DNA from: Sphaerolaimus hirsutus
Lineage: Eukaryota > Nematoda > Chromadorea > Monhysterida > Sphaerolaimidae
Assembly (NCBI GenBank): GCA_964036195.1
Contig: OZ038458.1
Coordinates: forward strand, 19,109,832 to 19,173,831
DNA: 64,000 nucleotides
Direction of reading: 5' to 3'
Of this stretch, positions 34,783-46,568 are shown in pieces. The translations under genes were made by a program, and so were the position numbers. The notes below the pieces were generated by a model. The model saw nothing but the letters and a program-made list of their open reading frames with translations, had not been told where the DNA came from and searched no databases. The first letter of the stretch is position 1, and each line of letters starts with the position of its first letter.

Positions 34783-34974
34783 GTACACTCGGCGGACATT
34801 ACACCTTACAATGAAATCTACATATCACATCTGAATAAAAGAACAAGCATAAAACTTTTTTCATCATATCTATCAAAGCAATTTGATAAATATGATGAAA
34901 AAATTTTGATGTTTGTTCTTTTATTCAGATGGGATATGGTAGATTTTATAGTAAATTGTAATGTCGCTGGAGTA
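34783..34974. repeat. Palindromic MITE, ACTCGGCGGACATTACACC family
   Basis: ACTCGGCGGACATTACACCT and the inverted AATGTCGCTGGAGT end a near-perfect hairpin whose loop region is TTCATCATATC...GATATGATGAAA-like. It is the intact version of the copy nested at 12745-12930. Confidence 0.75.
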
Positions 34975-36363
34975 TACCTACATGTTTTACGTTTTCGCTT
35001 TTAAAGAGCGCAAAATGAATACTGACGGTATGGAGTCAGTGAAGTATAACTCATTCATAACGCGGCAGTTGAATATGTGCATACATAACTAAAATTTACC
35101 CTGCTGTTTTCCAAGTTGGGAGAAAGCTTTTTTAATAGAATTTTGGAACGAACTGGGGAAGCATAAAAAAATTTCGGATCGTTTTTTTGCGCAATTTCTT
35201 ACAAAACGTCAGCTTAATGATGAAAATATTCATTTGGCATACAAATTTTTTTTAATGTTTGGATATGTGACACCATAAAAATGCATAGGATCTAATTTTC
35301 GCTGCCATGTCACCTTCACATTTATTTTTTTGCATAAATAAATACCTATCCACACTATTTACATCACTCCACTGTAAAATAACATCTCATATCCAAAATG
35401 GCCGCACGAAAGAACACTTGAACCAATTACTATGCACTTTACTTTGACTTGACCATTCGCGGCGCGCGTATTCACAAAAGTCAATTTCAATTGAAATGGA
35501 TTCCGCAAAAAATGGAACAGTTGCCGCAAATTTGGCTTCGTGCTACAAGTGACGGTCACGGCTGTGGATTATACTTTTTGCGAGTCGTCGGACAGACTTG
35601 ATTTCAGGGGATTTCTGCTGGATTTCAATTGTTTTCAGTTGATGTTTTTTTGTCAGGGGAAAAAAGTCACCATTAATTTGCTGAAAAAGCAACACTGCTC
35701 CGACTGGGTACATTATCATGTACATCATCATCATCATCACACATGATGTACCTTATTCCAGACGGGGGGTATTTCGGGGGGGGGGGGGGGGGCTATTTTC
35801 TCCTCAGTTCGAAAAGACCTAGGGGGTATTTCGAGGGGGATTGTTTAAGGGGGTGGGGTATTTCGAGGGAGTGTACTCGTCGCTTTATTATTATCTCATC
35901 TCAGTTTCAATTTTACAGCATGCAATATTAAAGCTCACGTTTAACGAGGGTTTTATTCGAGGGTGCCTAGAGCTTCCGTGCCACCATCATCAACAATAAT
36001 GTTGGGCCGATAATTTTTTATAGTGCCCGTGAAAGGCGCGAAGTGAACAATATCGCATATTCGGCGACGCCAAATTCATCAAGAACCGGGCACTAAATCT
36101 TGTCGCCACCCCGGCGCCCCTGTTTTTGTTCAATATTTATGTAAGGCATAAATGACACATCCTAATGCACCGCACCGTCGAAATCCATCACTATTGGGCA
36201 ACTGGACACTTTTTGCAGTGCGAAAACAAACGCTGAAACAGACTTTTTCTGGTGCGGAGACTTCGAAAATCTCGGGGAAGACAAAAGGTCGACATGGGTG
36301 GAAAACTTATTTTATTTATGGACGTTGTTTCTGTTTGCATATTAATTTTAGGAAAAGTAATTA

Positions 36364-36794
36364 CCGTATTACCTCGAATTATCCCCCCCCTTGAATTAAC
36401 CCCCCCTCGAATTAACCCCCCTCAAAATGGGCTGGGGAAATAATAAACCACCCCTCGAAATACCCCCCCCCTTCGGAATGTTGTACGTCATGTACATAAT
36501 AAATACGTCATGTATGCAATGTACATGATGTATATTACTGTTAATTTGCATTGCAGCTACACATAGACTAGTTTGTGTAGCTATCTACGTTTTTATGTCT
36601 AAACATATCCTGTTTGGACACATTTATTACCTGTTTTGGGTATGCAAATGCCTACTATTTACTACGATCCTTACGAAAATTTCTGACGAAATAATAAAAC
36701 CCCCCCTCGAATAACCCCCCCCTCGAATTAACCCCCCCTCAAATTTTGCTGGCGAAATAATAAACCCCCATGGGGGTATTTCGAGGTAATACGG
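36364..36794. mobile_element. Palindromic MITE, CCGTATTACCTCGAATTA type, TA duplication
   Basis: Left CCGTATTACCTCGAATTATC and right GGGTATTTCGAGGTAATACGG are inverted, with TA on both sides (36362-36363, 36795-36796). Both subterminal regions iterate CCCCCCTCGAATTAA. It is related to 51934-52383. Confidence 0.75.
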
Positions 36795-38687
36795 TAGATT
36801 TATGGTCACTGGGAGTGCCACTTTGAAAATTTGGCGCGGTTTTAGTTTATACTGATTTTCATCTGAATTGAGGTGAAAATGAATTTGAAAATATGTTGAA
36901 AAGTCTCTGTCCGAAATTTCAATCGGCGCTCCACCGGCAGCAACTCGAACAAGTAATTAATTTTTATATGTATGTACGTATTCAAATGTTATCACCATCT
37001 CAAAGTGGATCACTTAAACATTCAAATTTCACTAATCAATGACAAATATTTTTAGACCAGACAAAATATCTTTACTTTAACTTGAAATCAACTCTGAAAA
37101 AATCTAGAAGTATCTAGAAGCAAAAGTAACCAGAATCAAACAGTGGTAAATATTTAATCCACCAAACATTCTGTCACGCAACTACAGGAAGTGGAAAAGA
37201 TTTCACAACTGGCCTGGACATGAGAGATTGGCACAGCTGGCATAAAAAATACGATAGATACACACACGCGCACATCACCCGTCTAATGAGCGTTTTTCAC
37301 CGACACACAACGATGGCAAATCCCCTGGAAAAAGTGTTCAATTGTGTGTGTTTTTCAAAATGATTTTTCGAATTTTGATTTTTTCCAAAATAGTTTTCGA
37401 ATTTTCGAAATAATAGCATTTTCGAAGTTTTCTTCTTACACTTTGAACAGATTCATATTTTGTTTTGCTACTTTCCAAGTTGTTACCGCAGACACATTTG
37501 CACATTTTTCTTCTGCTCTGCCCTACAAAAACACCCTATGTGATAGTGATGTTGTTAATTTTGTTTCTGTTTATTATATAAAAAAAATACACTCATTTTC
37601 AACCAAAAATGCTGAAAAATTTCGAAAACCTTTTCGAATTTTCGGATTTTTGTTTGCCATCGATACCGACATAACATGTAGTAGTTTAAGTGGACATCGA
37701 GTTACCTATCCAAAATGCATTGCAAAATGCCAAGTGGGCAATGTCTCCAGTCACGGGCGATCAGAGTTTCGAGTCAAAATTTTCATAGTTACTCATAAAT
37801 TTTGTCTCAGCTGTCCCCCTGTCGGAACAAAATTGATAATAAATATGGCGCACGCGTTGTAGACGTAAAATACCAAATGGGTTAGCATGCCTCCTACGTG
37901 AATCAAACAATGTTCAAAAGGGGAAGTTGTATTCAAGTGAATATAAAACCTACATTAATCTTCTCACAAGCCTGGTGCACCCTGTACGAGAACGAGTGTG
38001 TAATCTACCCGGCTGGCAAATGTCCGCCGTGGTCATAAATGTCTGATGGCTACTTCACAATTATGACCGAATTTAATAGTGCCGCGGCCAGGAAATAGTC
38101 TCGTGAACTACTTTTTTCGGTCTCTGGTCTCTTGAAATTTGAGAACACAGGAAGACATGAGAAAAAATTACCTGGAGGTAATTTTACTCGCTATTTTTAG
38201 CGCATTATATTTATTATCCACTTAGATTCACTTTTGCTGCTCCGGCACAAAAATTATGATATTTCAAAAAGTGGTAGTGATCTAAGAAATAAAACGTCTA
38301 AAAATATTTATATGGTGAAGAATATGGTTTTGACTACAGACGCTTTTTCTATGTTTGTGGCCCAAAGCCGTTCTAGAATTATCTAAAGCCCAAAAAAGCT
38401 CCTGTTTTTTTATCACTAGAGAGACAACCGGAACGCAGTGAAAATAGTGGAAAATGAACGACAAAATCTAGGCTACGCAGTGAGAAATATTTGTGTAGGT
38501 ACATACGCGATAGTCCACAATTATCTTGACATCTCATAATGGAGATGTTCCAAATTCCATTTGCGCCGCATAATTTTGACACCTTCATAATGGGGCTTCC
38601 GCAAAGACGCGCAGGTGTCATGCAATCTGACCAGACAAACAATTGGTGACACATCTGACAACTAGTGATAGTCACATACCTGGGGGT

Positions 38688-38870
38688 AGTATCACACTGT
38701 GTAAAGTGTAAAGTAAAGTGTGAAATTCCATGTGAAATGTCAATTAGAAGAAAAATTATTACTGAAATTTGCAGACATTTGACAAAATTTGTACTAGATT
38801 GACACATGACTCCAAATGACATATGACAATTTTATTAACACTTTATTTTATCAGGGCAGGCAACAAACTA
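38688..38870. repeat. Degenerate introner-family MITE
   Basis: GTGTAAAGTGTAAAGTAAAG on the left and the ATTTGACA / ATGACATATGACA / TTTATTTTATCAGGGCAGG strings on the right match the family arms. The termini are eroded. No gene was recognised around it. Confidence 0.45.
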
Positions 38871-40066
38871 ATCAAAATATTTTGCAAACATAGGTAACTA
38901 TGAGAATGCAGGCTTGTGTGCAAAAGTGTAGAAAAACATATTATAAAGTACTAAAAATTCTGACTGCTAATTTGGAAACAGGTTCTGACCGTTTGGAGTA
39001 ATCCTGTTAAGTCTAGTCACTTCAACCAAACAGTATCTCTGACAATAAAGTAAATTCTGTGTCATTGTATTTGGAAGAAAAGGTATAGTCTCCTTCCACT
39101 AGAACAAAAATTGAAGCCACTTCAGCCCCAAATAGGATAAATAAACAAACAAAGATGTGAAATGCATCCATATGTTAAATCAACCATCACTCCAAACTGT
39201 ACCATCAATATTGAATATTGTATCACATGAAAATCCATGACACTTGGGGTCGGTCACACCGCGGACCCTATCAAAAGTGTCGCATGCAATCCGAACCGGC
39301 AGAATAATGAGGTGATAATGAAGGTCGTTTCAAGCCTATTGATCATTTCGCACCACGCGCACCGGATTTCCACCATTAATTTCCCAGTGCATGTTCATTT
39401 GCAGTACACAGAGATAATCCTGATTTATTTTTCCCATTTTAAATTCACGTTTGGAGCGGATGCATGGTGGCAAACAGGTGTGAAATTGCGCTATTTGTTG
39501 GAATGAATGTGCAAAAAAATTATCACAGATTTGAGCAGGTGAAGAGCGTGTCAAACTGGCGTAAAATCAAGGAATGTAAAAAAAATATAGGTATACCTGT
39601 TATGTACTACTGATAAACGCATTGTGAGTAATGAACAAATAAATGTGCTTGGAGATAAATATATAAAAAAGTGAGTATAATACCTATACCGTATATTCAT
39701 GTATGGGCCCCAGGGGCCAAGGGTGTTATATTTTGTCAGATAACTTTTAGGGGAGCTATTCGAGTAGAATCGTTAGTAGGACGGAGCAGTTATTCGTGGG
39801 GAGTATTAGAAGTGAGACCCACTCAGGAATATACGATATAAAAATATAATTCTCGCATAGCCGGCCAAAACTCAACAAACATAGCAATACAAAGTTGAGC
39901 ACAAAATCTACTCCGTCTCACTAATTTCTTCATACTGCAATGCAGCTACGGGTCCATCGCAGCCAGTGATACGGGCACAGTACACATTGAAACGGACTGA
40001 AAAGTGTCAAAAAAATAATAAAATAATCTTCAAAAACTGTCAATTTTTTTCCTTCAGAAATCCAGA

Positions 40067-43000
40067 TTAAAATGTACCTTTTCCCCGGTTATAGGCGTCA
40101 CACTTATGCAGTGGATTTCGGCTGACGATAGGGTAGTAGCACAAAATTCCCAATGGGATTATCGCAGCGCCAATCAGGACCATATAGCCACCGGAACCGA
40201 ATGTTCTAATTGCGTTGACTAGAGTTATTCCAATCATTGCTAACAATATTGCCAGGAAAGAAAAATGTAGGATTAGGGGTACCTGGATTTGGGAAGTAAA
40301 AAAGTGCAAAATTTATTGCATTGTATTTAAAATGCTTTATTTATTTTAATTTCAAAGTTACCTTCACAGCCTTCTCATCAACAGGTATATTTTTTAGTCT
40401 GATAAAAATTATGGCCGAAATGCTGCCAGCATAGCATACCAATGAATTAAACACGGTGTAATTGATTAACCAGGCGATGTTTTGCGTCAATATGGGACTG
40501 AGACCGATAAGAATTCCCTGAGAATTTTTAAAAGGTGATTTCATTTGCTGTTATGATTTGGTAAGAGTTCAGACTAGAAAAGTTTGAAAAAGTCACACCG
40601 TCTCAACACCCCCAGGGAACTACGATATTAATCAAGAATTAACAAGTGCAACCACCAAACCACCCCAATTTCCCACCCAAAACCCGCACCGAAACCGGAA
40701 CCCACCCACACCAAAACGGCCGGTCTCGGTGCGTCGTGCTTGGTATTCACCAACTGCATAAACTCCGGTAGACAACCCTTTTCCGCCACAACCCGAACGT
40801 ATCGGGTAGCAGCGAATATGCTGGCGTTCAATGTGCCCAGGATGACCACGCACACCAGGATCGGCATGGCTGGCGCGAACCAATTCAGTGCTGCTGTGCT
40901 GAATTGCTGGGTGGGGGTGTATTGGGGGTAGGGTGGGAAATATTGTGTTTTGAAAGGTTTTGTGTGGGAGGATATTCTAGATGCCACTCAAAGAGCATGT
41001 AAAGTGCCGTGTGAAATGTCATGCAAAGGTGAAAAGTCATGTAAAGTGTAAAAAATCAATCCCGAACCCTTAAAAATTACCCGTATTTCAAACGGTGTTC
41101 GTTTCAAGAAGCATGTTGTGAATTAGATTCTATAGAAAGATAACAGCAACACTACAAAAGCATGAAACAAACCGTGACCACAGCTTCGCTGCCATGCACA
41201 AGCTGATTTGGAGTTAGCACTGATAGAAATGCAACATTCATCAATAAGTACACTGCGATGACGATAAATACACTCCCGGCACACGCGAGGGGTAGATTTC
41301 TGGGCAGGTGTGAAACGGATATTTAATTTTGCAAAGTTATAAAATGTTGAATGCCGTACATCCCCGAATGAGACCCAAGGGAAGTTATTATTTGTCAGAA
41401 GTTTTTTTTTTTGGGGGGGGGGAGTTATTCAAGGAGGAGTTTTTTTTGGGCGGGTGGAGTTATTCAAGGTGAGTTATATTTTTTTTCAGAACGTGTACTT
41501 TAATCATTGTAAATATGAATGCATTCCACCAGCTCATGTAATCCAGGTATTAAACAGTTCAACAACAACAAAAGCCAGGTGTTCATGCTAAAATTCATGT
41601 TCATCAGCATCCAAATCATTCAAATACACATTGAGGATACACATATCATACACACAGAGGAGAGTTATTCAGAGGGGGTATTTTTTCCTCACCTGGCCAA
41701 CATAGGGGGGGATTCAAGTGGGTGTTATTAAAGGGGGGGTTGTTATTCAAGGGGTGATATTCAGGGGGTGTTATTTAAGGGAGTCTTATTCAAGGATATA
41801 CGGTAGAAAGATATTATCACTTCTGTAAGTACCTATGCGGATCCTGAATGCCCTCCAATCCTTCAAGCAAATATTCCCAGCCGGAGTACGAGAAATAGCT
41901 GCTTAAAAAAGCGTCAATTACGTTTTGCGGCGACACCGTGATGTTGCTAAATGCTCCATCAAATGAGGCAGTTGAACCTGCGATTTATTCTATAAAATAA
42001 ATGTGTAAAAACACAAAATAAAAAGTAAATACAAACAATAAATCAATTATTTGAAACCGACTTTTAGCATTAAGCAATCAGCATTATAGTGTATAAATAA
42101 ATTTGGTTAAGTCATTTGAAAATGATTTCATAGATTGGTGGTGACTAAATGGTGAAAATTGATGTCAAACAGACACAAAAACAAAACCACCTTTGCACAA
42201 ATAAACCACACCGGTGACCACAATAACCATAATTGTAACCATTTTGGCGCTGGTCACGACAATCTGAACTTTGCTAGCATGTCGTCCAAGTGAATACAAG
42301 TTTAGAATTGTGAAGCAAACTGCAATGAGTGGAGAAATACAAATAGGTAGTATTTATGTGTTATGGCCAGAAACATCTACATAAATATTATTGGCGCAGC
42401 GCCAACTATGGTATTCACAGAGATTAATTTTGTGAGAGAGCGATATTGGCACAACAGTAAAAATAAGCTAGAGCAGTGAAATCTTTGTGACCTGACAAAA
42501 CACCTAAATACATGCTAATATCACGAGCGTAACTAACTCCCCGGTAAATATGAATGGTGAGAACCACCGCCAACTTTCAGCTGATGATATATACCCAAAT
42601 AGCTTAAAACCCAAAGACCTTTGCTTTAAAAATACTTTTACTAAAATCACTCACCCAACGATGTGTAAGAAATAACAAGTTTAAGTATCTCCATGCCCGA
42701 ATCAGACAATTTCTGCTCGTCAGCTAGCAAATTTTGCACAAAAAGCGACGCGTATTCACCCACGGACAAAATGATTGCTGTACTGCCAGCCACAGCGATC
42801 ACCATATAAATAATCAGTATCTGTGAGTGCATAAATTAGAGAAAAAGCAAGGAAAATTAGCGTATTGGCTTGAGTAATTCCCCTTTGAAAAATTCCCCCC
42901 ACCTATAAGAAGAGTAACTGAAAAATAATTCCCCCCATACGGCATATGATCAATTCGTTATGTACAATTTAAACAAAAATGGCATGTTATTCTGTTAAAA

Positions 43001-44155
43001 AAGCATGTTTTGTGGAATGAGTTGATAGAAACATGCTTTTAATTATTGACAAAAAAATATTTGCCCCTTGAATACTCCCCCCTCAAAAAAGTCTGACGAA
43101 AAAATAATACCCCAGGGGAATAATTCCAGCAAATATCGTACACAAAAAATCCGTTCAACCTAACGGAAAATGCTAGCGGCTTCCAGCCAACGTATGAGAC
43201 AAATGTAAAGTCGGACCCCGATTGTGGAATGCTTGTGCCCAGCTCCGAATAGCACAGTGCGCCTGGAAAAATTTGTTGCCACTTACGCACGTGGACAAAT
43301 GAAAAAATAGTCAGCGGTGGGAAAATTGACAAGTGAAAACGCTTGTCAGAAATTTATTAAGAAATAAGTCACCCGACCCAGGGACGTAGCCAGGATTTTC
43401 GAACGGGGGGGGCGGATTGTATACGGAGCCCGGCGAACGGGGGGGGCGGCGCCCCCCCCCTAAAATTTGACCGCTGTGATAAGGGAAGGGCGCCATGGCG
43501 CCATCGCCATTAGTAGGCGCCACGCCATGGCGCCATTGGCGTTGGCACTGGCGCCAAATACTGCTGTACATGTATGTATTTTACATACATATACAGCGAC
43601 GGGTACAGATTTTGTGTGCGTTTTTGTCCTAAACTATAGGTATCAATGAAAGATACTGTACGCCGCCGGAATGCGCGCTTGCGCGCAAAATTTTTCCGAA
43701 CTACCAACAAAATCGCTTTACGGAAACGCCATTTCTGGCATATTTTTTTGTCCAACCCGGGAAGGGGGGGGGGGGCGGCCGCCCCCCCCCGCCCCCCCCC
43801 CTGGCTACGTCCTTGACCCGACCAGTTATAGGAACATTTATTTATCACATAAATACCAGGTTCCCTCGTCACTTGGCTATGCGCAAAATGCAAAGTACTA
43901 AAATTACCAAAAGAAAGACATCTGAAAGCGTCGAGGCCCTCAAACCAGGAAAACCACACCCACCCCACCCCCCCCAAGAAAACCATTCCACAACCACTAC
44001 CAACCATTAACAGCAATTAGCCCAGCCAGTAACCACACGCAAAGACACAGTCCAACGCTCATGTTGACCTGGGCGAGCACGCTGCCGGGCGTGATGAAGA
44101 TGCCCGAGCCGACGATGCCGCCCACCGCGTACGCGAACGCCCCCGGCAGACCCAC
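40067..44155 (-). CDS. SLC7 L-type amino-acid transporter light chain (N-terminal exon missing)
   Basis: APC-superfamily plasma-membrane exchanger; light chains of this type normally pair with an SLC3 heavy chain. Minus-strand exons: 44155-44005, 43262-43165, 42820-42655, 42319-42191, 41977-41833, 41299-41173, 40906-40706, 40517-40362 and 40282-40067, all phases consistent, 462 codons plus stop. TM1 carries the family motif GGIVGSGIFITPGSVLAQ; ALCYSELGTSIPQSG, YFSYSGWEYLLEG, DPHRNLPLA and LTPNQLVHGSEAVV follow in the expected order. The C-terminal exon holds two helices. The LAT group (SLC7A5-A13-like) fits better than the 14-TM cationic transporters. The short N-terminal exon before 44155 was not found. 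Intron 1 contains a hAT-like insertion (43379-43815). Confidence 0.9.
42868..43136. repeat. AATTCCCC / TTCAAG palindromic repeat in a transporter intron
   Basis: GAGTAATTCCCCTTTGAAAA and GAATAATTCCAGC-type ends surround TGTACAATTTAAACAAAAATGGCAT and GTTGATAGAAACATGC strings shared with 8955-9228. It is a dispersed non-coding repeat. Confidence 0.55.
43379..43815. mobile_element. CAGGGACGTAGCC hAT-like MITE (copy 1)
   Basis: It begins CAGGGACGTAGCCAGGAT and ends CTGGCTACGTCCTTG, flanked by the exact 8-bp duplication ACCCGACC (43371-43378 and 43816-43823). The interior holds G/C runs, GGCGCCATGGCGCC words and a GCGCGCTTGCGCGC palindrome. It is in intron 1 of the amino-acid transporter gene. 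Confidence 0.9.
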
Positions 44156-44433
44156 CTGAGAGTGGGGTGCATTTGGTAGGGTTGCTGTTGTTGAAATGAG
44201 CGGTGGGCTTGGGAGTGTGTAATTACCGCATTTCCTCCGAAATACCCCCCCCCCACAAGGGGTTTAGTTTTTCAGAGTGATATATTTTGAGGGGGGTTTA
44301 TAGCGAACAACCACCAAAAAACTTACAAAACATTAATCCGACCTGATTTTCACGTTGAGCAACATATCCTTCGTGGGGCGGCGATACGACAGACATATTG
44401 AATAGTTTACGCTGATCTTGCGTTATATCAGAG

Positions 44434-44588
44434 GGCACTCCCAAACCATGTCAAATGTCATGCGAAGTGTCCAACGTAATGTAAAATGCCCTGTGAAATG
44501 GCAAACAGTTTGTAATTTTCTAGGGCATTTTGCATGCCGTTGACACTTTGCATGACATTTGATATTTTACAGGATCTGGGATTGGCAC
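44434..44588. repeat. Introner-family MITE upstream of the transporter
   Basis: GGCACTCCCAAACCATGTCA and the inverted TTACAGGATCTGGGATTGGC ends enclose TGTCATGCGAAGTGTCC and GACACTTTGCATGACATTTG, nearly identical to the arms of the MRPL54 intron element. It lies 280 bp 5' of the first recognised transporter exon, perhaps in its first intron. Confidence 0.75.
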
Positions 44589-46568
44589 CGGCGCAGTCCC
44601 TTTGTTAATTAAAATACACTCATTCAGTCGCCGTTTAGTGGATAAAATGTGGCATATTTTAGGTATTTGGTTTGACTGCTGACGTCTCAGTGGAAATCCA
44701 TAATTTTGCTGATGTAGTGTTGTCCATCGCATATTGAAGACAGACACACAGATAAATAAATACACACAAAAACAAAACAAATTTCTCATCTAAATGTTGG
44801 TTTTCATTTAATATCGCCGACACTGAATACAAAAATAAATGATAAAAAGTGCGGAAGTCGGATAAAAAGTGCAAATATGAATTTTGATAAAAGTAAAAGT
44901 CTTGCTCTCTAAAATTTTGCATCAATCTGCTAAAATGATATAAAATTTCGATGCAAAAAATCTAAAAAACTTATATACGCGTGGGACAGTTTATCAATTC
45001 TTCAATTGGTAGCATTGATAGGAAAACATACCTACTGTACAAAAAAATAATCTACCTACATTAAATACTTCAAAGTTCAGGTGTAAGATGTAAATACATA
45101 CTAAGTTATTTAGTGGGAATCTAATGATAAGGTAAGGTATTTAATAAATCTCAAATAATGTAATGACAACAATTTATAAAGTTACAGGTGATTTCAAGAA
45201 CACTTGATGCGGCATACTTAGCTTGAATTGAACCTTATTTGAAGATTGAATTTTTAGATGGAAGTAAATAGCTATCGAAATGATCAAATCATGATGGCGA
45301 AAATCGAAAGCTATCTAACCATTACTATTTGATTAAAATAAATACCTAGGCATTTGATTAACTACACCACCTGAGTATCATTTTAAACTCGAATGTCAGC
45401 CACTCTGCTAAACCCTGTTCAAATAAATGTCAAGATACTTGTACTATGTACTATCTGTAACTACATAAACCCCGTTTAAAAACAGTTATAAACTGGAGCC
45501 CAAATGTTATTTCTACATTCACCAAAAGCAACCAGAAAACCAATGCCAAAAACACACCAATTGCTTACACCCGCAAAAAATACCTAACCACTAGTGATGT
45601 AAAGGCACCTGGGCACCGGTGCCCCGGTGCTGGGCACCGAAGGGCACCAGCACCGGTGCTGGTGCGGTGCCATTGCAATATTCAGGGGTGCCATGCCGGT
45701 GCCATTTTTTCAGAATAGCACCGGTGCTGGTGCGGTGCGGTGCCATTTTTTTGCCGGTGCCAAAGGTGCTAGCACCAGGGCCAAAGTAAAAGGCACCGGG
45801 AAAGGCACCGGCCAAGGCTTCATGTGCTGTGCAATTTTGTCCGTAGTATGTGCTTATTCATATTTCAAAAAACAGCAATATATTTACCCAACCGTTTTTG
45901 CCTATTTTGTAAACCTCGCATCAAATAAATATACCTACTGTGAAATCCATTATACCCGATACGTGATCTGATCAGCGAATCTAAAATTTTGTTGAATTTT
46001 AAATCATTTTAATATTTTATATTTATCTTACCTTTTTGTTCAAAATTTGTTGTCAGTTTATGACAGAGATAGTTCCATCCTCTGTACAGCAACGACTCCT
46101 ATCAGTAGACAATAGTGGCTATGGACATTGTAGTGAATAAAATATTTTATCTTTCATTTGTGATCATTGTAATTGCTTCAAAAAATGTGATTGCCACATC
46201 ATTCTGATCATTTTAAGTGCTCAACCATCAAAATCGGTTGAAAATTCATGGAAATATGCACTTCCAAATGTGAGAGCACTGAGAAACTGCCGGATATTTA
46301 CTTCAGAAATTCCAGCCCGGTGCGGTGCCTTTCGGTGCTAGCACCGGCAACCCGTTGGTGCCCTTCGGTGCCGGTGCCATTTTTTCCAAAAGGCACCGGT
46401 GCCGGTGCGGTGCGGTGCCATTTTCTGGCCGGTGCCCCAGGGTGCCAGGTGCCCTTTTCATGAGTTGGCAAAGGTGCCGGTGCGGTGCGGTGCCATTTGT
46501 CCCGGTGCCTTTAACATCACTACTAACCACCTTATAAAGCCCCAAAGCGAGTAAAACGGAACTAAAAA
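44589..46568. other. Transporter-PEPCK spacer
   Basis: AT-rich sequence of about 1 kb with no supported exon is followed by the 45592-46522 element. It should contain the missing first transporter exon and the PEPCK 3' UTR; neither could be pinned down. Confidence 0.45.
45592..46522. mobile_element. TAGTGATG-type hAT-like MITE with GCACCGGTGCC iterations
   Basis: TAGTGATGTAAAGGCACC and GGTGCCTTTAACATCACTA are near-perfect inverted ends with an exact 8-bp duplication CTAACCAC at 45584-45591 and 46523-46530. About 200 bp at each end is made of GGCACCGGTGCCGGTGCGG variants, self-complementary within each arm. The core is unique AT-rich DNA. Confidence 0.9.

Larger units (their letters stand above)
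34204..40066. other. Gene-poor interval of about 6 kb
   Basis: I found no exon set with matching phases. Recognisable content is a MITE at 34783-34974, GGGGG-TATTTCGAGG repeats at 35760-35955, a palindrome at 36364-36794, a TTTTCGAATTTTCG-rich block at about 37360-37660 (which explains a 172-codon frame at 37344-37862), an introner-family fragment at 38688-38870, and a TTATTCGAGG-type repeat at about 39690-39840. The downstream end contains the 3' region of the transporter gene. Confidence 0.5.

Noticed and set aside
35543-35740. His- or Met-rich frames at CATCATCATCATCATCAC
   Set aside because: A short trinucleotide run produces both; there is no wider coding signal.
37344-37862. 172-codon plus-strand open frame
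   Set aside because: It is Phe/Ser-rich because of TTTTCGAATTTTCG repeats, shows no domain or signal peptide, and has AT-biased codons unlike the real exons in the window.
38379-38822. 147-codon minus-strand open frame
   Set aside because: Its first half overlaps an introner-family MITE fragment and no homology or splice structure is visible.
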